DNA from: QAMX01 sp964515055
Lineage (GTDB): Bacteria; Bacillota; Clostridia; Oscillospirales; QAMX01
Direction of reading: 5' to 3'
DNA: 24,898 nucleotides
NCBI GenBank assembly: GCA_964515055.1
Contig: CAZEUG010000025.1
Span: forward strand, 1-24,898
The translations under genes were made by a program, and so were the position numbers. Every line of letters starts with the position of its first letter. Within the stretch, counting starts at the first letter, position 1. The notes beneath the pieces were generated by a model. The model was given only the letters and a program-made list of their open reading frames with translations, was not told where the DNA came from and made no database searches. Below, piece after piece: positions 6,250 through 14,848 of this stretch.

Positions 6250-7227
6250 TCATTGGTTGCCTTTTCCGTCCAGCAAATCGTCGATGGTTTGCCGAATGAC
6301 TTCATAGTCCACCTTTGGCAGCAGGTAGGATTGTCGGGCTCCCTCCTCCGCGTGCCAGTGGGTAACCATGTCCCTGTCTACCGTGATGCGGCCGAATGCG
6401 TGCGGATACCAGTATCGCCCCGGACGCACGGCTTCCAGCACGGCGGTATGATCCCAGCTGCAGCGCCCGGTATCGTGGTTATGGAGCCGGTACGCGGCGG
6501 CAACGGGGTCACCCGGCTCTGCCCGTCCGGCATACCCGACCATCGTGACCAGGTAGGTGCCGATTTCATAGCTGGACAGCATCAGCTCTCCCGGCCATTC
6601 GGCAAAAACGGTGGATGCGTCTTCATAGCCGCTGCCGCGGATGTTGTACTCCCAGGTCATAACGTGATGCGTTGGGTTGCCACTTTCATACAGCACCATC
6701 GGCCAGGTTTCAAAGAATCGTCCGCCCATCAGAACCGTCCGGCAGATTTTTCGGTCAATCAGCTCTTTGCCCGTCCACGGTGAAAGCTCATCGGCTCCGC
6801 TGCGCAGCAGTCTGGCCATGGACGACATGGCACCGGTCACGACCAGTGTCACACTTTGATCTTCCGCGGCGGCCAGTGTGCGGCGAAGAACCGTCAGGGA
6901 ATCCTCCGGCCCATCTTTGGTTTGATGCGTTTCCGGCGGATAGCGGTTCGGGTAGTGTTCACAGAGGTGTGCCGCATAGACACCGGCCGGATTCGCAACC
7001 GGTTCCCGTGAAAGCTGGATACCGACCGGCACGGTGCGGCCGAAAAACCGGTTAATCGCATCGATGCAGCCCGCATAATACGCGCCGTTGCAGCAATGCG
7101 TCACAGCCAGCAGTTCCGCCTCGCCACAGTCACAGAGGCGGTGGATGAGTGCCAGCGCTCCGGCATCGTCGCAGTCTCCGCCGATGTCCGTATCAAAAAT
7201 AAGTTTGGTTCGGTGTTCCTGTTGCAT
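6250..7227 (-). CDS. Nucleoside hydrolase family protein (IunH superfamily)
   Basis: This 325-residue protein of the inosine-uridine preferring nucleoside hydrolase superfamily is expected to split the N-glycosidic bond of ribonucleosides to base and ribose. The calcium-binding signature DTDIGGDCDD is at residues 12-21, including Asp12, Asp14 and Asp18. The core VTLVVTGAMSSMA, a TWEYNIRGSG segment with Asn195, and the distal Asp259 in CSWDHTAVLEAV occupy the usual order, and the length is normal. Substrate preference cannot be read from the sequence; members of this branch are often annotated only at superfamily level. A GGGAGGGAG ribosome binding site lies beside a small GC hairpin (7243-7255) that may damp initiation. 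It is downstream of the oxidoreductase gene, with a hairpin between. Confidence 0.88.
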   Translation of the reverse strand: MQQEHRTKLIFDTDIGGDCDDAGALALIHRLCDCGEAELLAVTHCCNGAYYAGCIDAINRFFGRTVPVGIQLSREPVANPAGVYAAHLCEHYPNRYPPETHQTKDGPEDSLTVLRRTLAAAEDQSVTLVVTGAMSSMARLLRSGADELSPWTGKELIDRKICRTVLMGGRFFETWPMVLYESGNPTHHVMTWEYNIRGSGYEDASTVFAEWPGELMLSSYEIGTYLVTMVGYAGRAEPGDPVAAAYRLHNHDTGRCSWDHTAVLEAVRPGRYWYPHAFGRITVDRDMVTHWHAEEGARQSYLLPKVDYEVIRQTIDDLLDGKGNQ

Positions 7228-7261
7228 ACAGGCTCCCTCCCTGCCCCATTGGGGCGAACAG

Positions 7262-7297
7262 ACAAATACAGCCGTCCGGCGCAGCGGACGGCTGTAT
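7262..7297 (-). terminator. Hairpin after the oxidoreductase gene, possible leaky terminator
   Basis: A perfect 13-bp stem (7266-7278 with 7285-7297) and six-base loop lie just after the stop of the leftward oxidoreductase gene. On that strand it is followed by ATTTGTCTG, a weak T tract. No promoter is visible between it and the nucleoside hydrolase start, so read-through may feed the downstream gene. Confidence 0.65.
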
Positions 7298-7328
7298 CAT
7301 GGATCGGTTTACGTTTCAGCCATCCGGA

Positions 7329-8375
7329 TTACAGATGGAATTCGACGACCTGGCCTTCTTCGACAGAACGGAAGCATTCTTCCATCACGCGCATAACCTT
7401 CATCATTTCCGCATGGGTGACCAGCTGCGTTTCCTCGCCGTCAATCGCCTTACAGAAGTTGCGGTAATAATCATGGACATCGCTCGTCGGGCGCTCCATT
7501 TCATATGTATCGACGGTCACGCTGTCACGCGGTGCCATGGTCTTGGTAAGTCCGGCAGCGGTCTGCACCGGAACGACATCGCTTTCGTGCCAGGCTTTGC
7601 AGCGCACCAGCTTGCAGTTTTCGCGCCAGTCTTCGATCATGGCAGAGCCTTTCTCCGCACGGAGGTAGAAGCGGGGCATCGAGATGAAGTTATAGGTACC
7701 GACTTCGACATAGGCCTCCTGGCCGCCTTCAAAGGTCAGCGTCAGCTTGAAGCCGTCATCAACTTCGCTGTTCGTCAGGTGGTCAAAGCGGCAGTAAACC
7801 GTTTTGATGTCGGCTTTGAAGATCTGGAGGATCTGGTCAACCAGATGGACACCCCAGTCATAGAGCATTCCGCCGCCATGCTCCTTTTCGCCGCGCCAGT
7901 CGCTCGGAATGCCGCGCGAGCCGTGGATTCTGGATTCAATGTTAAAGACCTTGCCCAGCTCGCCGGAGTCATAGATTTTCTTCATGGCCAGGAAATCGAC
8001 ATCCCAGCGGCGGTTCTGGTGAACGGAGAAAACGCGGTGATTCCGCTCGGAAGCGGCAATCATTTCGGAAAGATCTGCGCTGGACAGTGTAACCGGTTTT
8101 TCGGAAATGACATTTTTCCCGGCATCCAGCGCTGCAATGGCGATTTCCTTATGGAAATCGTTCGGGACGGCAATCGTGACGAGATCGACCTTCGGATCCG
8201 ACAGGACGGCCTCCAGGGAGTCATAGGCAAAAATGCCGCGGCTTTCGGCCAGCTCGCGTTTTGCCGGGTTGATGTCATAAATGCCGGAAAGATGGACACA
8301 GTCACTTGTCTGAGCGTGCTGCACATGCCAGCCACCCATTCCGCCGTAACCAATGACAACAAGATTTTTTTTCAT
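7329..8375 (-). CDS. Gfo/Idh/MocA family oxidoreductase
   Basis: This 348-residue NAD(P)-dependent dehydrogenase acts on a sugar or polyol-type substrate of unknown identity. The N-terminal Rossmann fold has GYGGMGGWH at residues 9-17, followed by YDIN where the acidic residue would contact the adenosine ribose. The family signature SEKP with catalytic Lys93 is at 91-94. The C-terminal domain carries the GGGMLYDWGVHLVDQ segment holding the usual active-site Asp and His. The length is typical. AAAGGAG lies about 14 bases before the ATG, longer than ideal. It has its own strong promoter at 8428-8455. The nucleoside hydrolase downstream suggests a small sugar/nucleoside scavenging unit, which is inference only. 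Confidence 0.92.
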   Translation of the reverse strand: MKKNLVVIGYGGMGGWHVQHAQTSDCVHLSGIYDINPAKRELAESRGIFAYDSLEAVLSDPKVDLVTIAVPNDFHKEIAIAALDAGKNVISEKPVTLSSADLSEMIAASERNHRVFSVHQNRRWDVDFLAMKKIYDSGELGKVFNIESRIHGSRGIPSDWRGEKEHGGGMLYDWGVHLVDQILQIFKADIKTVYCRFDHLTNSEVDDGFKLTLTFEGGQEAYVEVGTYNFISMPRFYLRAEKGSAMIEDWRENCKLVRCKAWHESDVVPVQTAAGLTKTMAPRDSVTVDTYEMERPTSDVHDYYRNFCKAIDGEETQLVTHAEMMKVMRVMEECFRSVEEGQVVEFHL

Positions 8376-8427
8376 ACGTGTTTGAACGCTCCTTTATCTG
8401 TTCATGACCTGACAGGCGATCATCTTT

Positions 8428-8455
8428 ATTATACCAGTTTTCCGTTTTTTGTCAA
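8428..8455 (-). promoter_or_regulatory. Promoter of the oxidoreductase gene
   Basis: On the minus strand, TTGACA (8450-8455) and TATAAT (8428-8433), both perfect consensus hexamers, are separated by 16 bases. It lies in the short gap downstream of the DUF3842 gene and about 50 bases upstream of the oxidoreductase ATG. Confidence 0.9.
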
Positions 8456-8456
8456 G

Positions 8457-8882
8457 TTATTGTCCCGACAAAAAGCGAATTGTTTCCGACACGGCTGCGC
8501 GGACGCCGTCTGTCAACGGCAGCTCTGCCGTGCCTGCGATGGAAAGGCTGCATCGGCCGGTTGGAATCAGGATTTTTCGGGCGCGGCTGGTCGCCACCGC
8601 ATAGGCCATGCGCGGGGTCACTTCGCCGAGCAGCGAATTGGCCGCGATGATGCCGACTGGGCCGAGGATCACATCGGCATCCGCGCAATTGATTGCTGCC
8701 GGGTTCTCACCGGTTGCACCCTGCGGTGCGCCGGCCTTCAGCATGGCCGCAGTCGCGATGGTATTGGTTCCGATGGCGATCAGAATGTGGGCATTTCCGG
8801 TAAACAGGCCGGTGGACATCAGTTGTTCCACGAGCAGTTTCCCGATTCGGCCGCCCTGGCCGTCGAGGACAAGAACCTTCAT
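8457..8882 (-). CDS. DUF3842 family protein
   Basis: This 141-residue protein carries the features I associate with DUF3842: an N-terminal nucleotide-binding-like loop VLVLDGQGGRIGK (residues 3-15), AIGTNTIATAAMLKAGA, the block GATGEN, DVILGPVGIIAANSLLGEVTP, and RKILIPTGRC near the C-terminus. The function is undefined; the Rossmann-like glycine loop suggests binding of a nucleotide or phosphate-containing ligand. Its ATG overlaps the TGA of the upstream DUF2079 gene by an ATGA junction, so translation is probably coupled. It is the last gene of the eight-gene leftward cluster that begins with ddl. The oxidoreductase promoter lies immediately downstream. Confidence 0.88.
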   Translation of the reverse strand: MKVLVLDGQGGRIGKLLVEQLMSTGLFTGNAHILIAIGTNTIATAAMLKAGAPQGATGENPAAINCADADVILGPVGIIAANSLLGEVTPRMAYAVATSRARKILIPTGRCSLSIAGTAELPLTDGVRAAVSETIRFLSGQ

Positions 8883-10612
8883 GGCTGCACCTCCAGCTCT
8901 GCGCGCCGGTAGACGGCGATCACGTTCTCGGTCTTTGTCAGCAGCTGATAGCCCTTTCTTTCTGCCGACGCCAGTTTTCTCGCTTTGGCGTCATCGTCTC
9001 CAGATCGGAGGTCGAAGACCAGATACTCCGTTTTGTTCTTCGAGGGATACTCGAAGATCAGGTCGCGCTTTGCCAGATGCGCGACCAGGAAGGTATCAGC
9101 AGCCACGGATGCATCAGCCGGAATCAGTGTCAGGGCGTCACTGATGGTTTCGCGGGTTTCAGCATTTTGAATATAGGACGGGACAAGCCAGGTATACGGG
9201 AGATCGACCGAGGTAAACAACAGCAGAGATGCCATGGCAGCGCCGCACAGGGTCTGATATCCGATATGCTCCGGCAGGTCAGTGAGGTTCAGAACCGCCG
9301 CATAAAAGAGCAGCGCCCCGGAACCGTAGGTATACTGGAACCGGACGGAGTACTGATACTGATAATCCGTCATGAGATTGACGAGAATCAGTGGGATCAG
9401 CAGAAGCAGGCGCGCCGGGCGTTTGGTGATCAGTGGCAGGAAGAGCAGCGGGAGCAGCATTTGCAGCACGAAAACCAGCTTCTCCGCCGTCAGGCACTCG
9501 GCTATGACACGCATGGGTTCCGCGAAAACAGCGATCAGGACGCCGATGAGGCCGTCCTTTGAGATGTTCTCATAGCGCCAGGTCATGGCACCCGTCCCGA
9601 ACGATTCCAGCAGGGTGAGTGCAAAGATGAAATAAGCCACTGCACCGAGAAACAGAGTGGCACCGCGCTTCCAGTCCCGTCGATCGAGTGCCAGGTAGAG
9701 CCCCAGCACTGCGACGTAAACCGGTGCATCCTCCTTGACAAGCAGCGTCAGACCGGCAAACAGGAAGGTGAGCGGGAAACGCCCCGACTCATAGCAGCAG
9801 ACGGTCGAGAGGAGCAAAAGCGGCAGAAATTTATTCTCATGCAGATCATAAAAACAGCCGCCCGAAAATGCGGGATACGCCAGATACGCCACCGCCAGCA
9901 GCAGAATCAGGAACGGGCGAACACCGCGCTTTCTGGCCAGCCTGCAGAGCGGAATCACGCCGCAGGCGATCAGTGCCGCCTGTACGACCAGGAGTGTGAC
10001 CGGTGACGGAAACACGGCATAAAACGGCAGCATGAGATAGTAGATAGGTGAAATATGCACATCAAAGTGGGACATGACCGCATCACGTTCGCACGAGACC
10101 GTCTGCGACAAATCCTCACGCATATGATGGAACATATTGGAAAAAATGCCAAAATCGAAATTCGGGCTGTAATATTGCAGATAGCGCAGGGCGGTCAGCC
10201 CGGCCAGGAATGCAAACATCAGGACGGCCAGTCCGGCAATCCAGCGTTTTGTGACGCGCCAGCTGAGGTTCGGTGCGGTTTTGGACAGCCGACCGTTGGC
10301 AAACAGGATACCGCCGACGAGCAGCAGACAGACCAGAACCGTCAGGCAAAAATAGAAATCGCTGTTCTGTGCCACATGGGTAAACGCGGTGACAAGCAGT
10401 GTGCTGATCAAAATCGGTACATCCGGCGTTGCGCGGTGAAGCAGCAGCGGTATGATGCTAAACGCGATGTAGCACGTCACCATCATCAGGGCAGTCGTCA
10501 ACAAACCGGAGGACAGCGGCAGCAGATCAACGGCTGTAACAGCCAGCAGCCACGCTGAAACCGCCCGAAGCAGGCAGCGTTCCACCGGATGGAGTGTTTG
10601 GGGTTGGTTCAT
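8879..10612 (-). CDS. DUF2079 polytopic membrane protein
   Basis: This 577-residue integral membrane protein has about ten or more hydrophobic segments, beginning with four near residues 15-105. The DUF2079 hallmarks are in order: YYSPNFDFGIFSNMFHHM, SHFDVHISPIYYLMLPFY, VFPSPVTLLVVQAAL and GGCFYDLHENKFLPLL, with acidic and histidine residues at the outer face. The C-terminal 100 residues are soluble. DUF2079 proteins look like GT-C fold glycosyltransferases that use lipid-linked sugars, so a role in envelope glycan or lipoprotein modification is plausible but unproven. The start is ATG with GGAGG ten bases upstream. It couples to the DUF3842 gene downstream through ATGA, within the ddl-murI cluster. 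Confidence 0.88.
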   Translation of the reverse strand: MNQPQTLHPVERCLLRAVSAWLLAVTAVDLLPLSSGLLTTALMMVTCYIAFSIIPLLLHRATPDVPILISTLLVTAFTHVAQNSDFYFCLTVLVCLLLVGGILFANGRLSKTAPNLSWRVTKRWIAGLAVLMFAFLAGLTALRYLQYYSPNFDFGIFSNMFHHMREDLSQTVSCERDAVMSHFDVHISPIYYLMLPFYAVFPSPVTLLVVQAALIACGVIPLCRLARKRGVRPFLILLLAVAYLAYPAFSGGCFYDLHENKFLPLLLLSTVCCYESGRFPLTFLFAGLTLLVKEDAPVYVAVLGLYLALDRRDWKRGATLFLGAVAYFIFALTLLESFGTGAMTWRYENISKDGLIGVLIAVFAEPMRVIAECLTAEKLVFVLQMLLPLLFLPLITKRPARLLLLIPLILVNLMTDYQYQYSVRFQYTYGSGALLFYAAVLNLTDLPEHIGYQTLCGAAMASLLLFTSVDLPYTWLVPSYIQNAETRETISDALTLIPADASVAADTFLVAHLAKRDLIFEYPSKNKTEYLVFDLRSGDDDAKARKLASAERKGYQLLTKTENVIAVYRRAELEVQP

Positions 10613-10652
10613 ATTTCATGTTCCTCCGCCAACTTGCGATCCTTCCACTCTA

Positions 10653-11384
10653 TCATATCGCAGGAGCGCTGAATTTGCAAGGGTGCGATTGTAAATTTTT
10701 CGCGTCATCATCCGAGATTCTGTCGATTTCGCGCAGATGGCGCGCATCGTTCAGGATTTCCAGGCGTGGAATGGCGCAGTTTCCGGCAGTAGCCTGCAGC
10801 GTCACCACGGTCACGGAGGTCAGCTCCGGCTGGCACATGGTGCAGAAATAGGCAAACGGCAGGCTCAGCAGATGGGACACCACCACGGTGGAAGACCCGC
10901 CGTGGCTGAAAACAGCGATCGTCTCCGGAGCCTCACGCGTGAAGCGGTACAGCCGTCCCTCTCGAACCACGCCGTGCTGCTCGGCCAACAGCCGGTCAAA
11001 GGCGAGTGGAATGGAATCGACAAATTCCAGCACCTGATTCGTTTGAAAATAGCGATGATTGCGCCAGGTGCCGTCGAACAGCGCCGCATCGTCTGCAAGG
11101 CGCATGGCGTCGGCGCAGTCCCACGGATGGCCGTTTCGATACAGCTCCGGTTCCCCGCCCCAGCTGATTTCTCGCATGAAGTCCAGTCGGGTATACGGCA
11201 GTCCGAGACGTTCCGCCGTATATCCGGCGGTTTCCAGTGCGCGGCCGCAGGTCGAAGCGTAAATTTTCACGATGCCTTCCCCGTCGAGACGTTCAGCCAC
11301 CCGTTTGGCCTGCAGGTGTCCCAGCGGTGTCAGGCAGTCCTGCGCATAATTCGGGTCGCCGTGACGGACAAAAACAATTCTCAT
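10653..11384 (-). CDS. Histidine phosphatase family protein (phosphoglycerate mutase-like)
   Basis: This 243-residue member of the histidine phosphatase superfamily hydrolyses a phosphomonoester through a phosphohistidine. The RHG motif with nucleophile His8 is at residues 7-9 (VFVRHGDP). STCGRALETA with Arg48 follows, then Glu72 in MREISWGG, and the second catalytic His161 in VFSHGGSS. The substrate is unknown; candidates include sugar phosphates or alpha-ribazole phosphate, but no cobalamin genes are nearby. An upstream in-frame start would add 13 residues ahead of the conserved beta strand, so I choose the ATG at 11384. It starts ten bases after the stop of the homocysteine methyltransferase-like gene, which implies co-transcription. 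Confidence 0.88.
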   Translation of the reverse strand: MRIVFVRHGDPNYAQDCLTPLGHLQAKRVAERLDGEGIVKIYASTCGRALETAGYTAERLGLPYTRLDFMREISWGGEPELYRNGHPWDCADAMRLADDAALFDGTWRNHRYFQTNQVLEFVDSIPLAFDRLLAEQHGVVREGRLYRFTREAPETIAVFSHGGSSTVVVSHLLSLPFAYFCTMCQPELTSVTVVTLQATAGNCAIPRLEILNDARHLREIDRISDDDAKNLQSHPCKFSAPAI

Positions 11385-11394
11385 AAGCGCAGAC

Positions 11395-12639
11395 CTACTC
11401 TCTGTTTGTGCACGGAATGGCACCGTACCGTGCCGCCAGCATGGCCACCGTTTCCGGCGCCATCTGGCCGCACTGCATCAGCGCCCGCCCCTGATAGATT
11501 CGGAGCGCCTTTTCCATCCGGTCAACATTCTCCGTGCAGAAGCAGACCGGGTTCATCAGCTGGAAGCCGTTTTCAATCAGGTCGGTGACATCGTCGTCCC
11601 CATGCAGAGCAATCACGATGACTTCATCTTCATCGGCCTCGCAGTCCAGAATTGCATCTGCCAGCTCGCCGGGTGCATTGATCGGCGCTCCGATCGGCTG
11701 CATCCCGTCCAGATCAAAAGTGGCTTTTTCGGTAGCCAGGAGGGTTTCCTCCGGCATGGCCGGCTGTTTTGGCGCAGTCACCGCTGCCGACAGCGCGGCG
11801 ATATGCGACGGTTCTGTCCCGCAGCAGCCGCCGATCAGCGCAGCGCCAGCCGCGGCGAAGCGCGGTGCGTAGACAGCGAACGCTTCCGGCGTCATATGGT
11901 AGTGTGCCGCGCCGTCCGGCAGGGTTTCCGGCAGGCCGGCATTGGGCTTGGCCAGCAGTGGGATTTTAGCATGGGGTGTCAGCTGTTCAAGAATTTCCGC
12001 GATTTCAGCCGGGCCGTTGGAGCAGTTGATTCCGAACGCATCTGCGCCCATGCTCTGCATGACGGTCAGCGCGGTCAGCGGATCCGTTCCGCCCAGCATC
12101 CGGCCGTTGGCTTCCACGGTGATGGAGGCGATGAACGGTTTCTGAGAGACGCTGCGAACAGCCAGCAGTGCCGCTCTGGCTTCAAACAGCTGAGTCAACG
12201 TTTCGGCCACAAAGAAATCAACGCCCGCCTCTTCCAGTGCAAGTGCCTGTTCACGGTAAATTTCCACAATTTCCTCAAAGGTGCAGCTGCCGAACGGCTC
12301 GATAAACTGGCCGAGCGACGACAGGTTGCCACCAACCGCCACATTCTCGCCGACGGCTTTGCGGGACAGGCTGACCAGCGCCCGGTTCATTTCGGCAGTT
12401 TGATCTTCCAGACCGTATTGGCGCAGCTTGACGCGGTTTGCGCCGAATGTCGGCGCATAGACGGCGTTGGAACCGGCCTGAACGAATCTGCGCTGCAGGT
12501 CGATCAGTGCGTCCGGGTGCTCCAGCACCCACTGCTCCGGGCAAACGCCGGACGACATACCGGCCTTTTGCAGGTTCATACCGGTGGAGCCATCCAGAAT
12601 GACAGGGCGGTCTGTGAATTGAGAGGGATGAAAGTGCAT
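11395..12639 (-). CDS. Homocysteine S-methyltransferase family protein with a remnant pterin-binding region
   Basis: In this 414-residue protein, residues 1-290 form the homocysteine-binding TIM barrel, with DGSTGMNLQ at 16-24 and zinc ligands Cys206 (GINCSNGP) and Cys272-Cys273 (GGCCGTEP). Such domains methylate homocysteine to methionine. The remaining 120 residues are odd. They start DLDGMQPIGAPINAPG and end with ENVDRMEKALRIYQGRALMQ and AARYGAIP. This resembles fragments of the methyltetrahydrofolate-binding domain of MetH (IGERINPTG, the ALRxYxGKPLI strand, KKYGA), shortened and without its binding residues. There is no B12 domain, and the protein stops cleanly. The methyl donor could be another methyl compound, or a separate protein could supply the corrinoid. 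AAAGGAG is eight bases before the ATG. It lies 26 bases downstream of argS. Confidence 0.85.
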   Translation of the reverse strand: MHFHPSQFTDRPVILDGSTGMNLQKAGMSSGVCPEQWVLEHPDALIDLQRRFVQAGSNAVYAPTFGANRVKLRQYGLEDQTAEMNRALVSLSRKAVGENVAVGGNLSSLGQFIEPFGSCTFEEIVEIYREQALALEEAGVDFFVAETLTQLFEARAALLAVRSVSQKPFIASITVEANGRMLGGTDPLTALTVMQSMGADAFGINCSNGPAEIAEILEQLTPHAKIPLLAKPNAGLPETLPDGAAHYHMTPEAFAVYAPRFAAAGAALIGGCCGTEPSHIAALSAAVTAPKQPAMPEETLLATEKATFDLDGMQPIGAPINAPGELADAILDCEADEDEVIVIALHGDDDVTDLIENGFQLMNPVCFCTENVDRMEKALRIYQGRALMQCGQMAPETVAMLAARYGAIPCTNRE

Positions 12640-12665
12640 GGTTGAATCTCCTTTATGTGGCGGGC

Positions 12666-14363
12666 TTACATCTGTTCGGGGGCAGAGATTTTCAAGAGGG
12701 AGAGGACATTTTTCAGTACGGCGCGTGTCGTATCTGCCAGCGTCAGGCGGGCGCAGGCGACGCGTGGTTCTGCCGATTTGATATTCACCTCGGTGTAGAA
12801 GCTGTGGAACGCGGTTGCCAGGTCGATCAGGTATTTGGTCATCCGGTACGGCTCCAGGTCGCGGGCGGCCAGTCGAATTTCTTCCGGCAGCATGGCAATC
12901 TGCTTGATCAGCAGCCGCTCAGACGGTTCAGACAGCAGCGACAGATCCAGCTTTTCCACAGCCGTCGGCGACAGGCCGTTTTCCGCCAGCTTTTTCAGGA
13001 GCGAACAGATGCGGGCGTGTGCATACTGGACGTAATAGACGGGGTTATCGCTGTCTTCGCGGACAGCGAGGTCGAGGTCGAATTCCAGATGGGTGCCGCA
13101 CTGACGCATATTGAAGAAGAAGCGGGCGGCATCGACGCTGATCTCGTCGAGCAGGTTGGAGAGCGAGATCATTTTACCCGTGCGTTTGGACATCCGGACA
13201 GATTCGCCGTTCTGCTTCAGGTCAACCAGCTGGAAGAGGATGAACTTGAGGCGTTCCTCCTCGATGCCCAGCGCGCGGATACCGGCGCGGAAGCGGATGG
13301 TGTGGCCGTGATGGTCAGCGCCGAGTGCATCGATGACCTGATCGAAGCCGCGTTCGCAGAGCTTATTGCGGTGGTAGGCGATATCGACGGCATAATAGGT
13401 ATAGAAGCCGTTGGATTTGACCATGACCTCGTCCTTTTCAGCACCGAATTCTGTCGCCTTGAACCAGCGGGCTCCATCTTTTTCATAGAGAACGCCCAGC
13501 CGGTCGAGCAGGTCGATGGTTTCGCGGACATAGCCGCTGTCGTGCAGGGAGGATTCATAGAACCAGCAGTCATAATGGATATTATAGCGTGCCAGATCCT
13601 TTTTCATCCGTTCGATGTTTTTCTTCAGGCCGAAAATCTGCATATCGTTGCGACGGGTTTCCGGGTCAGCCGACAGATAGGTATCGCCATAGAGATCGAC
13701 CAGCTCTTCGGCCAGCGCCTTGATATCATCGCCATGATAGCCGTTTTCCGGGAATTCCACACTGTCCTCACCGCGGAGGCGCTGAATATAACGCGCTTCG
13801 ATCGATTTGGCGAAATTATCAACCTGATTGCCAGCATCGTTGACGTAGAATTCGCGCCACGCCTGATAGCCCGCTCTGTCCAGAACGGATGCGATGGTAT
13901 CGCCGATGACGCCGCCACGGGCGTTGCCGAGGTGCATCGGGCCGGTCGGGTTGGCCGAGACGAATTCCACCATGACGCGTTTGCCGCCGCCGATGTTATC
14001 CTGACCGTAGCGGTCGCCGCCGGCTTCGGCCGATTCAATGACGGAATGATACCACGCATCGCTGAACCGGGCATTCAAAAAGCCTGGGCCGGCTGCGAAA
14101 TATTCAGCAAACAGCTCATTTTCCGCCATATGGCGCAGAAGGATTTCTGCAATTTTTTTCGGCGATTGATGCAGTGCTTTTGCGGCAGACAGTGCAAACG
14201 TGGAAGAAAGGTCGCCGTTTTGGAGGTCACGCGGAACCTCGACGGCCGGGCGTGCCGGTTCGGCCTCCGGCAGTTCACCCGCTGCAGCTGCCGCACGATA
14301 GGCGTCATAGACGAGTGTTTCAAAGGTTTCTTTGGCCGTTTTATACATATTATTTTGTATCAT
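12666..14363 (-). CDS. argS: Arginine--tRNA ligase
   Basis: This 565-residue class I aminoacyl-tRNA synthetase charges tRNA-Arg, including the tRNA-Arg(TCT) encoded in this window. The N-terminal ArgS-specific domain includes VPRDLQNGDLSS. The HIGH-type motif appears as HLGN at 144-147 within SANPTGPMHLGNARGG. The KMSKS-type loop is RMSKRTG around residue 390. The C-terminal anticodon-binding domain begins with VYYVQYAHARI, characteristic of ArgS. The length is normal and complete. AGGGG lies about nine bases before the ATG at 14363; a second ATG five codons later is also in frame. It sits between the DUF1934 gene and the homocysteine methyltransferase-like gene in the same cluster. No T-box leader is visible upstream. 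Confidence 0.98.
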   Translation of the reverse strand: MIQNNMYKTAKETFETLVYDAYRAAAAAGELPEAEPARPAVEVPRDLQNGDLSSTFALSAAKALHQSPKKIAEILLRHMAENELFAEYFAAGPGFLNARFSDAWYHSVIESAEAGGDRYGQDNIGGGKRVMVEFVSANPTGPMHLGNARGGVIGDTIASVLDRAGYQAWREFYVNDAGNQVDNFAKSIEARYIQRLRGEDSVEFPENGYHGDDIKALAEELVDLYGDTYLSADPETRRNDMQIFGLKKNIERMKKDLARYNIHYDCWFYESSLHDSGYVRETIDLLDRLGVLYEKDGARWFKATEFGAEKDEVMVKSNGFYTYYAVDIAYHRNKLCERGFDQVIDALGADHHGHTIRFRAGIRALGIEEERLKFILFQLVDLKQNGESVRMSKRTGKMISLSNLLDEISVDAARFFFNMRQCGTHLEFDLDLAVREDSDNPVYYVQYAHARICSLLKKLAENGLSPTAVEKLDLSLLSEPSERLLIKQIAMLPEEIRLAARDLEPYRMTKYLIDLATAFHSFYTEVNIKSAEPRVACARLTLADTTRAVLKNVLSLLKISAPEQM

Positions 14364-14391
14364 CTGTCATTTCCCCTGTTATCAAGATGTT

Positions 14392-14417
14392 TTATGTTTC
14401 CGATTTATGTTTCCGAT
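14392..14417. repeat. Exact 13-bp tandem duplication at the DUF1934 stop codon
   Basis: The 13 bases TTATGTTTCCGAT occur twice in direct contact (14392-14404 and 14405-14417). On the minus strand the right copy holds the last codons and TAA stop of the DUF1934 gene, and the left copy follows the stop. It looks like a recent slippage duplication that leaves the reading frame unchanged. Confidence 0.85.
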
Positions 14418-14848
14418 TTCGCAGTGATGGTCAGCTCCAGCCGATGCTGTTCCGGGTCGGAGCCGTCCATATGCAATTCATAGCGCAGCGCCACCGCCCA
14501 GCCCAGCGCCGTTTCCCGGACGGTCAGCCGTTTCGTCTGAAGGCGGAAGCCAATCTGACCGAACGGCGTCCGGTACGAGCCGCAAAACAGCTTGCCCGGA
14601 GCAAAGTGCATTTCTGTCGAGTAGGTGCCGGTTCGCTTCATTTGCACGGAATCGGACGAAAAATGGAGCTCCGTCCGGCTGTCGTCCATTCCGGGTTCCC
14701 GATACATCAGGATCCGGCAACCGGTCTGTTCGGTGACCGTCCCCTGGGCGGTGCTTGTGAGTCCGTCCGCACAGATCCGGACATTCACGGGTACGGCTCG
14801 CCCGTTCTGTTCAATATTGTTCGATATCGATTCGTTCACAGAGGTCAT
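14405..14848 (-). CDS. DUF1934 family protein (YwiB-like)
   Basis: This protein of about 147 residues is a DUF1934 member, a calycin-like beta barrel family typified by Bacillus YwiB, which commonly lies next to argS. The sequence is beta-rich: PVNVRICAD, GCRILMYREPGMDDSRTELH, VQMKRTGTYSTEMHFAPGKL, an acidic-aromatic FGQIGFRLQT strand, and ALRYELHMDGSDPEQHRLELTIT at the end. Its function is unknown. The start is uncertain: the frame stays open far into murI, and I chose the ATG at 14848, which overlaps the 3' end of murI by 38 bases. A GTG nine bases further in is an alternative. Its placement immediately before argS matches the usual Firmicute order. Confidence 0.8.
   Translation of the reverse strand: MTSVNESISNNIEQNGRAVPVNVRICADGLTSTAQGTVTEQTGCRILMYREPGMDDSRTELHFSSDSVQMKRTGTYSTEMHFAPGKLFCGSYRTPFGQIGFRLQTKRLTVRETALGWAVALRYELHMDGSDPEQHRLELTITAKSET

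Noticed and set aside
7299..8912. 537-codon open frame antisense to the oxidoreductase and DUF3842 genes
   Set aside because: It spans two recognised genes and a strong promoter on the other strand, and resembles no protein.
12642..14483. 613-codon open frame antisense to argS
   Set aside because: It lies opposite argS, whose identity is certain, and its translation has no family resemblance. Long antisense frames are common in G+C-rich genes with biased codon use.
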